Positions 9,823-18,246 of a stretch of DNA of 64,000 bases are shown here, in pieces. The position numbers were made by a program, and so were the translations under genes. Below the pieces are notes generated by a model, which did no database searches, was not told the origin of the DNA, and saw only the letters and a list, made by a program, of their open reading frames with translations. Positions within the stretch are counted from its first letter, which is position 1; every line of letters starts with the position of its first letter. Source of the DNA: Comamonadaceae bacterium OTU4NAUVB1 (GTDB taxonomy: Bacteria; Pseudomonadota; Gammaproteobacteria; Burkholderiales; Burkholderiaceae_C); NCBI GenBank assembly GCA_024372625.1, contig CP099605.1:806001-870000 (forward strand), in the 5' to 3' direction.

Positions 9823-10803
9823 TTACTTGGTGTCCTGCACGCGCTTGACCAGGTCCTTGAGCTTGTCGTCGGTGATGAACTTGTCATACACCGGCTTCAT
9901 CGCCGCCTGGAACGGCGCCTTGTCGATCTCGATGATCTCCGCGCCCCCGGCCTTCACGGTGGCGAGCGACTTCACCTCGCGCGCCTCCCACTGCTTGCGC
10001 ATGTAGGGCACCGACTCCTTGGCCGCCTGGCGGATCCAGCCCTGCTCCTCGGCGGAGAGCCGGTCCCAGGCGCGCTTGGAGAACAGGAGCATCTCCGGGG
10101 CCATCGAGTGCTCGGTCTTGGTGTAGTACTTGGCCACCTCGAAGGCGCGCGCGCTCTCGTACGTCGGGTAGTTGTTCTCCGCCGCGTCGATCAGCCCGGT
10201 CTTCAGGCCCGTGTAGACCTCCCCCATGGGCATGGGCGTGGCGTTCGCCCCCATCGCCTCGAGCATCGTCACCCACAGGTCCGACTGCTGCACCCGCACC
10301 TTCAGCCCCTTCATGTCGGCGAAGCTGCGCACCGCCCGCTTGGCCGTGAACATCGAGCGCGCGCCGCTGTCGTAGTAGGCCAGCCCCACGAAGCCCTGCT
10401 TCTCGCAGCTCTTGAGGATGTCCTCGCCGATCGGGCCGTCGAGCACCTTGTGCAGGTGGTCCACCGAGCGGAACAGGAACGGCATCGTGGGCACCTGGGT
10501 CTCCGCGCAGATGTTGTTCATCGGCGCGATGTTCACCCGCACCATCTGCAGCGCCCCGATCTTGGTCTGCTCGATCGTGTCCTTCTCGTTGCCCAGCGCG
10601 GAGTTGTTGAACACCTTGATCGAATGCTTGCCCCCGGACAGCGCCTTGAGCCGCTCACCCATGAACTTCACCGCCGTCACCGTCGGGTAGTCGTCCGGGT
10701 GGATGTCCGCCGAGCGGAACTCCGTCGCCTGGGCGGTCAGGCTGGCGAAGGCGGCGCAGGCACAGGCGGCCAGCGCGATCAGGTTGAATCGATGCGATTT
10801 CAT
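9823..10803 (-). CDS. dctP: TRAP transporter periplasmic solute-binding protein (DctP type)
   Basis: This 326-residue protein has a signal peptide (residues 1-26, hydrophobic [15 protein letters not shown], cleavage after AQA). DctP blocks follow: [32 protein letters not shown], and the ligand-contact region [20 protein letters not shown] with the conserved arginine. It captures the substrate in the periplasm for the DctQM permease. Gene context (uronate dehydrogenase and sugar-acid lactonase upstream in the same operon) points to galacturonate or glucuronate as ligand, which is inference. Confidence 0.92.
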   Translation of the reverse strand: MKSHRFNLIALAACACAAFASLTAQATEFRSADIHPDDYPTVTAVKFMGERLKALSGGKHSIKVFNNSALGNEKDTIEQTKIGALQMVRVNIAPMNNICAETQVPTMPFLFRSVDHLHKVLDGPIGEDILKSCEKQGFVGLAYYDSGARSMFTAKRAVRSFADMKGLKVRVQQSDLWVTMLEAMGANATPMPMGEVYTGLKTGLIDAAENNYPTYESARAFEVAKYYTKTEHSMAPEMLLFSKRAWDRLSAEEQGWIRQAAKESVPYMRKQWEAREVKSLATVKAGGAEIIEIDKAPFQAAMKPVYDKFITDDKLKDLVKRVQDTK

Positions 10804-10848
10804 TTGTCTTCCTCTGCGGGTGGTGGTTTGGGGTGGTTCTTCGAAGGG

Positions 10849-11766
10849 TCAGAAAACGCAGGCCGGCTCGGGCAGGCCGGCCACGCCGGGACGCAGCGCG
10901 AACACGCCGCCGGCGAGCGGCTGGTCCGACAGGTCGCCGCCCGGGCGGATGGAGGTGACGAACAGCGTGTCGAGCCGCGCGCCGCCGAAGGCGCACATGG
11001 CGGGCTTCTTCACCGGCACGGCCAGCGACCGGTCGAGCCGGCCGTCGGGCGTGAAGCGGTGCACCAGGCCGGCGTCGTTGCCGCAGATCCAGTAGCAGCC
11101 CTCGGCGTCCACGGCCGCGCCGTCGGGACGGCCCGGCAGCGCGCGCATGTCGACGAACAGGCGCCGCCCGTGCGGCGTGCCGGTGTCGGTGTCGTAGTCG
11201 AAGGCCCAGATCGCCTGGACGTCGGGATGCGAGTCCGACAGGTACATCGTGGCGCCGTCGGGACTGAAGGCGAGCCCGTTGGGCACGATGAGCGCGTCGA
11301 GTTCGACCCGCAGCGCGGCCTCGGCCACGACATCGCCCTGGTAGCGGTAGACGCGGCCGACGGAGCGGCCGGCGGCCATGTCCATCAGCATCGTGCCGGC
11401 GCGAAAGCGGCCCTGGCGGTCGCAGCGTCCGTCGTTGAAGCGCATGCCCGGCGCGGCATGCGCGGCGTTGGCCAGCAGGGTGCTCGCCAGGGTACCGTCC
11501 TCGCGCGGTGCGATGGCGAACAGGCCGCTTTCCATGCCGGCGATCCACTGGCCCGGCCGGCCCGCGCGCGGGGCGATGCAGGCCAGCATCTCGTCGCCGG
11601 TCCACGTGGCGTGGGCGCCGCTGGCGGGGTCGAGCCGGTGCAGCCGTCGTGCCGGGATGTCGACCCAGCAGAGCGCCTGTTCGTCGGCCAGCCAGACCGG
11701 GCTCTCACCGGTGGCGCAGCGCGCGTCCAGGACCAGTTCGGCCACGGGGCCGTTGACGCCCGTCAT
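10849..11766 (-). CDS. SMP-30/gluconolactonase-family lactonase (probable aldarolactonase)
   Basis: This 305-residue six-bladed beta-propeller protein has the metal-site words of the SMP-30 family: TGESPVW (Glu ligand) near residue 20, RFNDGRCDRQGRF, VPNGLAFSPDG (Asn) and MYLSDSH (Asp). These enzymes hydrolyse sugar lactones with a divalent metal. In this operon it lies directly behind uronate dehydrogenase (2-base gap), whose product is an aldarolactone. The most likely job is opening galactaro- or glucarolactone to the aldarate. The exact substrate is not shown by the sequence. Confidence 0.85.
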   Translation of the reverse strand: MTGVNGPVAELVLDARCATGESPVWLADEQALCWVDIPARRLHRLDPASGAHATWTGDEMLACIAPRAGRPGQWIAGMESGLFAIAPREDGTLASTLLANAAHAAPGMRFNDGRCDRQGRFRAGTMLMDMAAGRSVGRVYRYQGDVVAEAALRVELDALIVPNGLAFSPDGATMYLSDSHPDVQAIWAFDYDTDTGTPHGRRLFVDMRALPGRPDGAAVDAEGCYWICGNDAGLVHRFTPDGRLDRSLAVPVKKPAMCAFGGARLDTLFVTSIRPGGDLSDQPLAGGVFALRPGVAGLPEPACVF

Positions 11767-11768
11767 GG

Positions 11769-12641
11769 TCAGAACGGGCCCTGCGCCGTGAAGGCGCCGC
11801 CCTGGTAGATGGCGTTCGGATCGTCCGCCGCCACCGGTGGCTGGGCCTCGACCTTGGCGCGGAAGGGCTCGGAGCTGTCCTTGGCGACGAAGCCCAGGTG
11901 GGCGGCCTGCGTGTTGTCCCACCAGATGTCGCGGTTGGCCGACATGCCGTAGACCACGGTGTGCTTGACGTCGGGCGTGAACAGGGCCTTCTCGATCAGC
12001 GCCGTCAGGTCGTCGTAGCTCAGCCAAGTGCTCATCATCCGGCGGTTGAGCGGCTCCGGGAACGACGAGCCGATGCGGATGCTGACGGTCTCGATGCCGT
12101 AGCGGTCGAAGTAGAGCTGCGCCATGTCCTCGCCGAAGGACTTCGACAGGCCGTAGTAGCCGTCGGGCCGGCGCCGCGCGTTGGCGTCGATCGTCTCGTC
12201 CTGTTTGTAGAAGCCGATGGCGTGGTTGGAGCTGGCGAAGACCACGCGCCGCACGCCGTGGCGCCGCGCCGCCTCGTAGACGTTGAAGACGCCGCGGATG
12301 TTGGCTTCCAGGATCTCCTCGAACGGCCGTTCGACCGACACGCCGCCCAGGTGGACGATGGCGTCGCAGCCGTCGACCAGCGCGTCCACGGCGGCCTTGT
12401 CGGAGAGGTCGCAGGTCACCAGTTCCTCGTGCGCCTGGGCCGCCGGAGCCAGCGCCGCGATGTCCGACAGGCGCAGCGTCCGTGCGAAGGGCCGCAGCCG
12501 CTCGCGCAGCACCTTGCCCAGCCCGCCGGCGGCACCGGTCAGCAGCAGGCGCTGGAACATGGCGTCCCGGGAAGCGGGCGAGGCCCGGGACGGGTCGGAA
12601 GTCTCGGTGGGAGCGGGTGTGCCGGCGTCGGTCATCTGCAT
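11769..12641 (-). CDS. udh: Uronate dehydrogenase (NAD-dependent epimerase/dehydratase fold)
   Basis: This Rossmann-fold SDR-extended protein has the NAD-binding motif TGAAGGLG, the catalytic Ser region FASSNHAIG and the active-site YYGLSKS (Tyr-x3-Lys). These match bacterial uronate dehydrogenase, which oxidises D-galacturonate or D-glucuronate to the aldarolactone. The start is uncertain. ATG at 12641 (MQMTDAG) has a weak AAGAGA site and gives a 28-residue Pro/Ser-rich lead before MFQRLLLTGAAGG; the ATG at 12560 would give the family-typical N terminus. A start at 12668 would lie inside the operator. First gene of the catabolic operon. Confidence 0.85.
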   Translation of the reverse strand: MQMTDAGTPAPTETSDPSRASPASRDAMFQRLLLTGAAGGLGKVLRERLRPFARTLRLSDIAALAPAAQAHEELVTCDLSDKAAVDALVDGCDAIVHLGGVSVERPFEEILEANIRGVFNVYEAARRHGVRRVVFASSNHAIGFYKQDETIDANARRRPDGYYGLSKSFGEDMAQLYFDRYGIETVSIRIGSSFPEPLNRRMMSTWLSYDDLTALIEKALFTPDVKHTVVYGMSANRDIWWDNTQAAHLGFVAKDSSEPFRAKVEAQPPVAADDPNAIYQGGAFTAQGPF

Positions 12642-12660
12642 CGTCTCTTGTAAGTTATCG

Positions 12661-12673
12661 GTTGTCATACAAC
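12661..12673. promoter_or_regulatory. Candidate GntR operator between udh and gntR
   Basis: GTTGTCATACAAC is a perfect inverted repeat (GTTGT/ACAAC around CAT). It contains TTGTCATACAA, which fits the TNGTNNNACNA consensus of FadR-subfamily GntR regulators. It lies in the short gap between the divergent udh operon and the regulator gene, so one site could control both. Confidence 0.65.
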
Positions 12674-12697
12674 CCATGCGGCGATTATCATGAAGCG

Positions 12698-13558
12698 ATG
12701 GCGAGCGTGTCAACAGAACTTCCCAGCATGTCCGAGGCCCCCGCCACGGCCTTGGCGCCGGCCGCGCCGGTTTCCGCGTCGGCCCGCCAGCGGCTGCGCG
12801 GCCGCGGGCTGGCGCACAGCCTGGTCGACGATTTCAGCGTGCGCATCCGCGACGCGGTGCTGCGCCCGGGAGACAAGCTGCCCACCGAGTCGGAGATCAT
12901 GCAGGTCTTCGGTGTCAGCCGCACCGTGGTGCGCGAGGCGCTGTCCAAGCTGCAGGCCGGCGGTCTGGTGGAGACGCGCCACGGGATCGGCACCTTCGTG
13001 CTGCACCCGCGCGCGAGCGGGGTGTTCCGCCTCGACGCCGGCGACATCGCGACCTCGGTCGACGTGCTGGCGGTACTGGAGCTGCGCATCAGCCTGGAGA
13101 CCGAGGCCGCCGGCCTGGCCGCCGTGCGCCGCAGCGCCGAGCAGCTCCAGGCCATGCGCGCGGCGCTCGACGAGTTCGAGCGCAACGTCGCGCTCGAGCA
13201 CGACACGGTGGAGGCCGACTTCGATTTCCACCTGCAGATCGCCCAGTCGACCGGCAATCCGTATTTCGCCGAGATCCTGGCCCACCTGGGCCGCACGATC
13301 ATCCCGCGCACGCGCATCAAGGCCATCCGCGACCACGTGCGGGGCGGCGCCTACCTCGGCCGCGTGAACCGCGAGCACGAGGAGATCCATGCCGCCATCG
13401 CGCGCCACGACGCCGAATCGGCCCGCGCCGCGATGCGCATCCACCTGACCAACAGCCGGGAGCGCCTGCGCCTGTCGCAGCACGCGGCGCGCACCCTCGA
13501 GGCGGCCGACGGCGCCGCCGCGCCGTCCTCGGACGGCACGGCCGGCACGGCCGCCTGA
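12698..13558 (+). CDS. GntR-family (FadR/FCD subfamily) transcriptional regulator
   Basis: This 286-residue protein has an N-terminal winged helix (DKLPTESEIMQVFGVSRTVVREALSKL, about residues 65-95, then GGLVETRHGIGTFV). The C-terminal all-helical FCD ligand domain (about 120-265) carries acid/His metal-site residues (DFDFHLQIAQSTGNPYF, EHEEIHAAI). It is divergent from the uronate operon and very likely represses it, with a uronate or aldarate as inducer. The first 35 residues are a low-complexity Ala/Pro lead. The start at 12698 is the first ATG of the frame after the operator. Confidence 0.88.
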   Translation: MASVSTELPSMSEAPATALAPAAPVSASARQRLRGRGLAHSLVDDFSVRIRDAVLRPGDKLPTESEIMQVFGVSRTVVREALSKLQAGGLVETRHGIGTFVLHPRASGVFRLDAGDIATSVDVLAVLELRISLETEAAGLAAVRRSAEQLQAMRAALDEFERNVALEHDTVEADFDFHLQIAQSTGNPYFAEILAHLGRTIIPRTRIKAIRDHVRGGAYLGRVNREHEEIHAAIARHDAESARAAMRIHLTNSRERLRLSQHAARTLEAADGAAAPSSDGTAGTAA

Positions 13559-13608
13559 GCGGCCGGATGGGCGGTCAGGGAAATCCCTGTTGCGAAATCA
13601 TTTTCATC

Positions 13609-13624
13609 CAGTCATACGATGACT
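13609..13624. promoter_or_regulatory. Second candidate GntR operator, upstream of the tctC-like gene
   Basis: The stretch contains CAGTCATACGA, sharing the GTCATAC core with the operator at 12661 and matching TNGTNNNACNA at all but the first position. It also overlaps a longer inverted repeat, AGTCAT-acg-ATGACT. It lies about 55 bases before the binding-protein ATG. Confidence 0.45.
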
Positions 13625-13678
13625 GATCACTGCAAATGGGCATCGACCGGGCCCAAGACCTTTTCCAGGAGACAGACC

Positions 13679-14659
13679 ATGACGCTTTCCCGCCGCCATC
13701 TCGGTGCCAGCTGCCTCGCCGCCGCTTGCCTCGCCACGCCGTTCGCCACGCTGGCCCAGCCGGCCGCCTGGCCTTCCAAGCCGCTGCGCATCGTGGTGCC
13801 GTACCCCCCGGGCGGCTCGTCCGACATCATCGCGCGCGCCATCTCGCAACCGCTGGCCGAAGCGCTCAAGACGACCGTGCTGGTGGAGAACAAGCCCGGC
13901 GCCAACGGCAACCTCGGCGCCGATTTCGTCGCCAAGTCCGCGCCCGACGGCTATACCATCCTGCTGTGCGACGTCGGCGCGCTGGCGATCAGCCCGTCGG
14001 TCTACACCAAGCTGGCCTTCGACCCCTCCAAGGACCTGCGCGGCGTGACCATGCTGGCCTATTCGCCCCACCTGCTGGTGGTCCATCCGTCGGTCAAGGC
14101 CAACAACCTCAAGGAACTGGTGGCGCTGTCCAAGACCGGCGACCTGAACTTCGCCGTCACGGCCTCGGGCAGCGCGCCGCACCTCGCGGGCGTGGCGCTC
14201 GAACGCGCCAGCGGCGCCAAGTGGACCTACGTGCCCTACAAGGGCGGCGTGCAGGCGATCCAGGACACCGTCTCCGGCCAGACGCAGGTGCTCATGAACG
14301 GCATGCTCGCCACGCTGCCGCAGGTGCAGGCCGGCCGGCTGAAGGTGCTGGGCGTCTCCAAGGCCACCCGCATGCCCCTCATCGGCGACGTGCCCACGCT
14401 GGCCGAGCAGGGCGCGACCGGCTTCGAGTCCGGCACCTGGCAGGGCGTGGTGATGGCGCGCGGCACGCCCGACGCCATCGTCAACCGGCTCAACAAGGAA
14501 CTCGTCGCCGTCATCCGCTCGGCCGACATCCGCTCGCGCCTGGCCGGGCAGGGCGCCGAGGTGGTGACCATGACGCCGCAGGAGGAAGAGCAGTTCTTCA
14601 ACAAGGAACGCGCGCGCTGGGCGGCGGTCGTGAAGCAGGCCGACATCCGCCTGGACTGA
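13679..14659 (+). CDS. Tripartite tricarboxylate transporter-type binding protein (Bug/TctC family)
   Basis: This 326-residue periplasmic protein has an export signal with an SRRHLGA start (Tat-like) and cleavage near ATLAQ. It carries the Bug-family hallmark VPYPPGGSSDIIAR near residue 40 and the later NGNLGADFVAKSAPDGYT. Bug proteins bind carboxylates for TctAB permeases, but no tctA or tctB is nearby, which is common for these expanded orphan families in Burkholderiales. It follows the GntR gene and a candidate copy of its operator, so it may bind a sugar acid of the same pathway. The start at 13679 has AGGAGA upstream. Confidence 0.9.
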   Translation: MTLSRRHLGASCLAAACLATPFATLAQPAAWPSKPLRIVVPYPPGGSSDIIARAISQPLAEALKTTVLVENKPGANGNLGADFVAKSAPDGYTILLCDVGALAISPSVYTKLAFDPSKDLRGVTMLAYSPHLLVVHPSVKANNLKELVALSKTGDLNFAVTASGSAPHLAGVALERASGAKWTYVPYKGGVQAIQDTVSGQTQVLMNGMLATLPQVQAGRLKVLGVSKATRMPLIGDVPTLAEQGATGFESGTWQGVVMARGTPDAIVNRLNKELVAVIRSADIRSRLAGQGAEVVTMTPQEEEQFFNKERARWAAVVKQADIRLD

Positions 14660-14702
14660 GTCCCGGACGGCGAAGAATTCAACAACGACAGGAGACGAAG
14701 AC

Positions 14703-15194
14703 ATGCCGAAGAAGACCATCCTCATCGCCGCCGCCGTGCTGGCGATCGCCGCCGCGAGCGGCTGCGCCGACCTGCCGCGCCCGCACATGCCGGGACCGGC
14801 CATGGGAGCCACCGGCACGCCGGCCGCCACCCAGGCCGTGACCGCCGCCGCCGAGCGCCTGCGCCTCGCGATGATCGACCCCACGCCGGCCGCGCTCGGC
14901 GCGCTGGTGGCCGACGACCTGAGCTACGGCCATTCGGCCGGCCGCGTCGACACCAAGGCCAGCTTCATCGCCGACCTGATGGACGGGAAGTCCGATTTCG
15001 TGACCCTGGTCATCAGCGACCAGACCGTGAAGGTGGTGGGCGACGCGGCCATCGTGCGCCACACCCTCACGGCCGACACCAACGACGCCGGCAAGCCCGG
15101 CAAGGTCGCCATCAAGGTGCTCGGCGTGTGGCAGCGGCAGGCCGACGGCGCCTGGCGCCTGCTGGCGCGTCAGGCGGTGCGCCCGCCGGTCTGA
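14703..15194 (+). CDS. Lipoprotein with DUF4440/NTF2-like domain
   Basis: This 163-residue protein has a lipoprotein signal (ILIAAAVLAIAAASGC, lipid-modified Cys near residue 21), a Pro-rich linker and an NTF2-like DUF4440 domain (about residues 45-160). The conserved words are LVADDLSYGHSAGRVDTKASFIADL and WQRQADGAWRLLARQ. NTF2-like folds bind small ligands or act as simple enzymes; no specific role can be assigned. It follows the TctC-like gene by 43 bp with GGAGA upstream. Its last 25 bases overlap the end of the convergent osmoprotectant gene. Confidence 0.8.
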   Translation: MPKKTILIAAAVLAIAAASGCADLPRPHMPGPAMGATGTPAATQAVTAAAERLRLAMIDPTPAALGALVADDLSYGHSAGRVDTKASFIADLMDGKSDFVTLVISDQTVKVVGDAAIVRHTLTADTNDAGKPGKVAIKVLGVWQRQADGAWRLLARQAVRPPV

Positions 15195-16795
15195 CGCCGG
15201 CGCCGGGCGGCGAGCCACGCACCGGCCTCGAACAGCAGTTCGCTCGCGATCGCCAGCGCGGCGGCCGGCAGCGCGCCGGCCAACAGCAGCTGGCGGTCGT
15301 TGAGCGCCAGCCCCGTGACGATGCGCTCGCCGAAGCCGCCCGCGCCGATGAAAGCCGCGATGGTCGCCGTGCCGATGGCGATCGCCGTGGCCGTGCGCAC
15401 GCCCGCCACCAAGGTCGGCAGCGCGATGGGCAGCAGCACGAAGCGCAGGTTCTGCGCGCGCGTCAGGCCCAGCGCGATGCCGGCCTGGCGCACGCCCTGG
15501 GGCACCTCGCCCAGCCCGGTGACGGTGTTGCGCATGATGGGCAGCAGCGCGTAGAGCGTGAGCGCGATCAGCGCGGGCAGGGTGCCGATGGCGCCCAGCG
15601 CGGAGATCAGCACCGCCAGCAGCGCCAGCGACGGCACCGTCTGCAGCAGGCTCGCGACGCCCAGCGCCAGCGCCCGCCAGCGCGCGTGCGCGAACACCGC
15701 CACCGCCACCGGCACGCCGATCAGGACCGCCAGCCCGACCGCGACGGCCACCAGCAGCAGGTGCTCGCGCGCGAGCCGGCCGAGGTCGGCGCCGAACAGC
15801 TTGGCCGCGAAGCCGCGCGGGGCCTGCGACGCCGCGCCACCGGCGAGGAAGTCGCGCGCGATGGTGTCAAAGGCCGCGCCCTGCAGTTCGGCGCGCGCGT
15901 TCATGGCGATCATGGCGCGCTCGTCGATGCGGCCTTCCAGCGTGCGCAGCGCGGCCCAGGCGGCCGGGTGGCGCGCGGGCAGGTCGAGCCGGTGCAGCAG
16001 CACGGCGTCGTAGCGCGGGAAGTAGGCCCGGTCGTCGCGCAGCACGCGCAGGCCGAGGTGGTCGATTCGCGCGTCGGTGGTGTAGATGTCGATGACGTCG
16101 ATGCGGCCGGCGCCGATGGCGTTGTAGGCCAGGCCATGGTCGATGCCCACGGGCTGTTGCGCGAGACCGTAGCGCGCGGCCAGCCCGCGCCAGCCGTCGG
16201 CGCGGCCGATGAACTCGTTGGACAGGCCCAGGCGCAGCGCCGGGTGCGCCGCGAGGTCGGACAGCGTGCGCACGCCCAGGCGGTCGGCGTCGGCCGCGCG
16301 CATCGCCAGGGCATAGCCGTCGTTGAAGCCCAGCGGCACCGCCACGCCCAGGCCGAGCGGCGCGAGCGCGGCGTTGAGCGCCTCCGGCGCGAGGGCGGCC
16401 GCGTCCGTCGCGCCGCCCTTGAGGATCTCCAGCGCGATGGTGCCGGTGTACTCGGCATAGACGTCGATGGCGCCGGAGCGCAGCGCCTCGTGGACGATGG
16501 CCGTGTTGCCCAGGCCCTGGCGCAGCACCGGCGGCGCCGTCGTCCGCGCGGCCGCGGTCTGGGCCATGACCTCGGCCAGGATGTACGACTCGGTGAAGCG
16601 CTTGGAGCCGATGCGCAGGGGTCCGGCGTCCGGGGCGGATGGGGTCTGCGCGAGGCACGACAGGCCGCACATCGCCAGCAGGACGATCGCGAGCCGGCGC
16701 GCGAACCCGCCCGCCCCCGTGCGCCACCGGGCGGGACGCACGCCGGGCACCGGCGGGGACGGGGCGGGTGACGAGGCGGGTGACGGGGCGGGCAT
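15170..16795 (-). CDS. Osmoprotectant (glycine betaine/choline-type) ABC transporter: fused binding protein and permease
   Basis: This 541-residue chain starts with a basic leader and signal-like helix (RRLAIVLLAMCGLSCLAQ, about residues 33-50). An OpuAC/ProX-type binding domain follows at about 58-300 (IGSKRFTESYILAEV, EYTGTIALEILKG, GLSNEFIGRADGW, DIYTTDARI). A permease domain is at about 320-530 with five or six helices and the inner-membrane loop IALGLTRAQNLRFVLLPIALP. The binding domain comes before the permease. No ATPase gene of this system is seen in the window, so it must be encoded elsewhere. The order of domains differs from the permease-first OpuFB layout. Confidence 0.85.
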   Translation of the reverse strand: MPAPSPASSPAPSPPVPGVRPARWRTGAGGFARRLAIVLLAMCGLSCLAQTPSAPDAGPLRIGSKRFTESYILAEVMAQTAAARTTAPPVLRQGLGNTAIVHEALRSGAIDVYAEYTGTIALEILKGGATDAAALAPEALNAALAPLGLGVAVPLGFNDGYALAMRAADADRLGVRTLSDLAAHPALRLGLSNEFIGRADGWRGLAARYGLAQQPVGIDHGLAYNAIGAGRIDVIDIYTTDARIDHLGLRVLRDDRAYFPRYDAVLLHRLDLPARHPAAWAALRTLEGRIDERAMIAMNARAELQGAAFDTIARDFLAGGAASQAPRGFAAKLFGADLGRLAREHLLLVAVAVGLAVLIGVPVAVAVFAHARWRALALGVASLLQTVPSLALLAVLISALGAIGTLPALIALTLYALLPIMRNTVTGLGEVPQGVRQAGIALGLTRAQNLRFVLLPIALPTLVAGVRTATAIAIGTATIAAFIGAGGFGERIVTGLALNDRQLLLAGALPAAALAIASELLFEAGAWLAARRRRQTGGRTA

Positions 16796-16983
16796 CGCGG
16801 CAGTGTAGGGGCCCGTCCGCGACGGCCGGCCGGTTCACGTCGGCTTCCTACAGACGGTCGTGCGCGAGGCCGATGCGTCGTGGCGGGCGCCGCCGCGACA
16901 GTCGCAGCGCCGCTGCGCGGCGGCCACGGACGGCGCCCGACGTCCGCGGGCTTCGAATCACCCTCACGAAGGACATCTCCCCC

Positions 16984-18246
16984 ATGGCTTCCAACCCTCC
17001 CGAACACGCCACCCTCGTCGACATCCACGGCGCGCGCGAACTTCCCCTGGTGACGGTCGAGGGCTACAGCCTGCAGTTGCGCGACAAGGACGGCTTCATC
17101 GGCGACGGCGCCAGCCAGACCGCGTTCCGCGAACTGCTGCAGCAGGCGCGCAAGGACCGGCCGAAGGAAGGACCGGACCCGTTCGGCCGCCGGCATTCGC
17201 GCAGCTTCGCGAAAAAGGAACTCGACGCCATCCTCGCCGACGAGAGCCCCGGCGAGGCCGCCCGCATCCTGCGGGGCGTGATCGACGACTTCGCCATCGA
17301 GCTCGCGCACGTCACGCGGCGGTTCCTGCGCGAGCCGTCGTGGAAAGGCGTCGAGCGGGTGGTGATCGGCGGCGGCTTCCCGGAGAGCGACGTGGGCGAG
17401 CGTGCCATCCTGCAGGCGTCGGTGATCCTGGACTCGCAGCGCGTCCACGTGCCGCTCGGACGGCTGTCGCACGAGGTCGACGACGGTGGGCTGATCGGCT
17501 GGGTGCACCTGGTGCCGCCGGCGATGCTGCGCCACCACGACGCCATCCTCGCGGTCGACATCGGCGGCACCAACCTGCGTTGCGGCATCGTCAAGCTGCG
17601 CCGGAAGCGCGCCGCGGACCTGTCCAAGGCCAAGGTGCTCGAGCGGCAGAAATGGCGCCACGCGGACGACAAGCCCACCCGCAGCGCGCTGGTCGACCGG
17701 CTCGCCGCGATGCTCCAGGAACTCATCGACCATTGCGACGAGGAAGGCCTGAGCCTCGCGCCCTTCATCGGCATCGCCTGCCCGGGGCAGATCCGGCGGG
17801 ACGGCTCCATCGCGCGCGGCACGCAGAACCTGCCGGGCAACTGGGAGAGCGACACCTTCCACCTGCCCAGCGAGCTGCAGAAGCGGCTGCCCACCGTCGG
17901 CGGCATCCCGGCCATGGTGCGCATGCACAACGACGCCGTGGTGCAGGGCCTGAGCGAGCTGCCCTTCATGCGCGACGTCAAGCGCTGGGCCATCCTGACC
18001 ATCGGCACCGGCCTGGGCAACGTCAGCTACACGAACAAGCCCGAGCCGGACGAGGCGGCCGACGAGAAGGCCCGGCGCAAGGCCCGCAGGAAGCACCGCG
18101 AGGAAAAGGCCGAGGCCGAGCGGCGGGAGAAGGACAAGAAGCGCGAGGTCCGGAAGCGGGCCGAGGCCGCGCGCGAGGCGCTGGAGAAGTTCGAGAAGCC
18201 GGAGAAGCAGGAGCCATCCGGAAAGGGCAAGGCCACCGGCGCCTAG
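16984..18246 (+). CDS. ROK-family protein (sugar kinase-like) with charged C-terminal tail
   Basis: This 420-residue protein has the ROK phosphate-binding start AVDIGGTNLRCGIV at about residue 187 and the later GIACPGQIRRDGSI and TIGTGLGN glycine motifs. The N-terminal 180 residues are not typical of short ROK kinases. The zinc-binding CxCGxxGC motif of many ROK proteins is not seen. The last 65 residues are a Lys/Arg/Glu-rich coiled-coil-like tail (EKARRKARRKHREEKAEAER and more). It could be a glucokinase-like enzyme; the substrate is not clear. The stop codon overlaps that of the convergent cardiolipin synthase gene. Confidence 0.75.
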   Translation: MASNPPEHATLVDIHGARELPLVTVEGYSLQLRDKDGFIGDGASQTAFRELLQQARKDRPKEGPDPFGRRHSRSFAKKELDAILADESPGEAARILRGVIDDFAIELAHVTRRFLREPSWKGVERVVIGGGFPESDVGERAILQASVILDSQRVHVPLGRLSHEVDDGGLIGWVHLVPPAMLRHHDAILAVDIGGTNLRCGIVKLRRKRAADLSKAKVLERQKWRHADDKPTRSALVDRLAAMLQELIDHCDEEGLSLAPFIGIACPGQIRRDGSIARGTQNLPGNWESDTFHLPSELQKRLPTVGGIPAMVRMHNDAVVQGLSELPFMRDVKRWAILTIGTGLGNVSYTNKPEPDEAADEKARRKARRKHREEKAEAERREKDKKREVRKRAEAAREALEKFEKPEKQEPSGKGKATGA

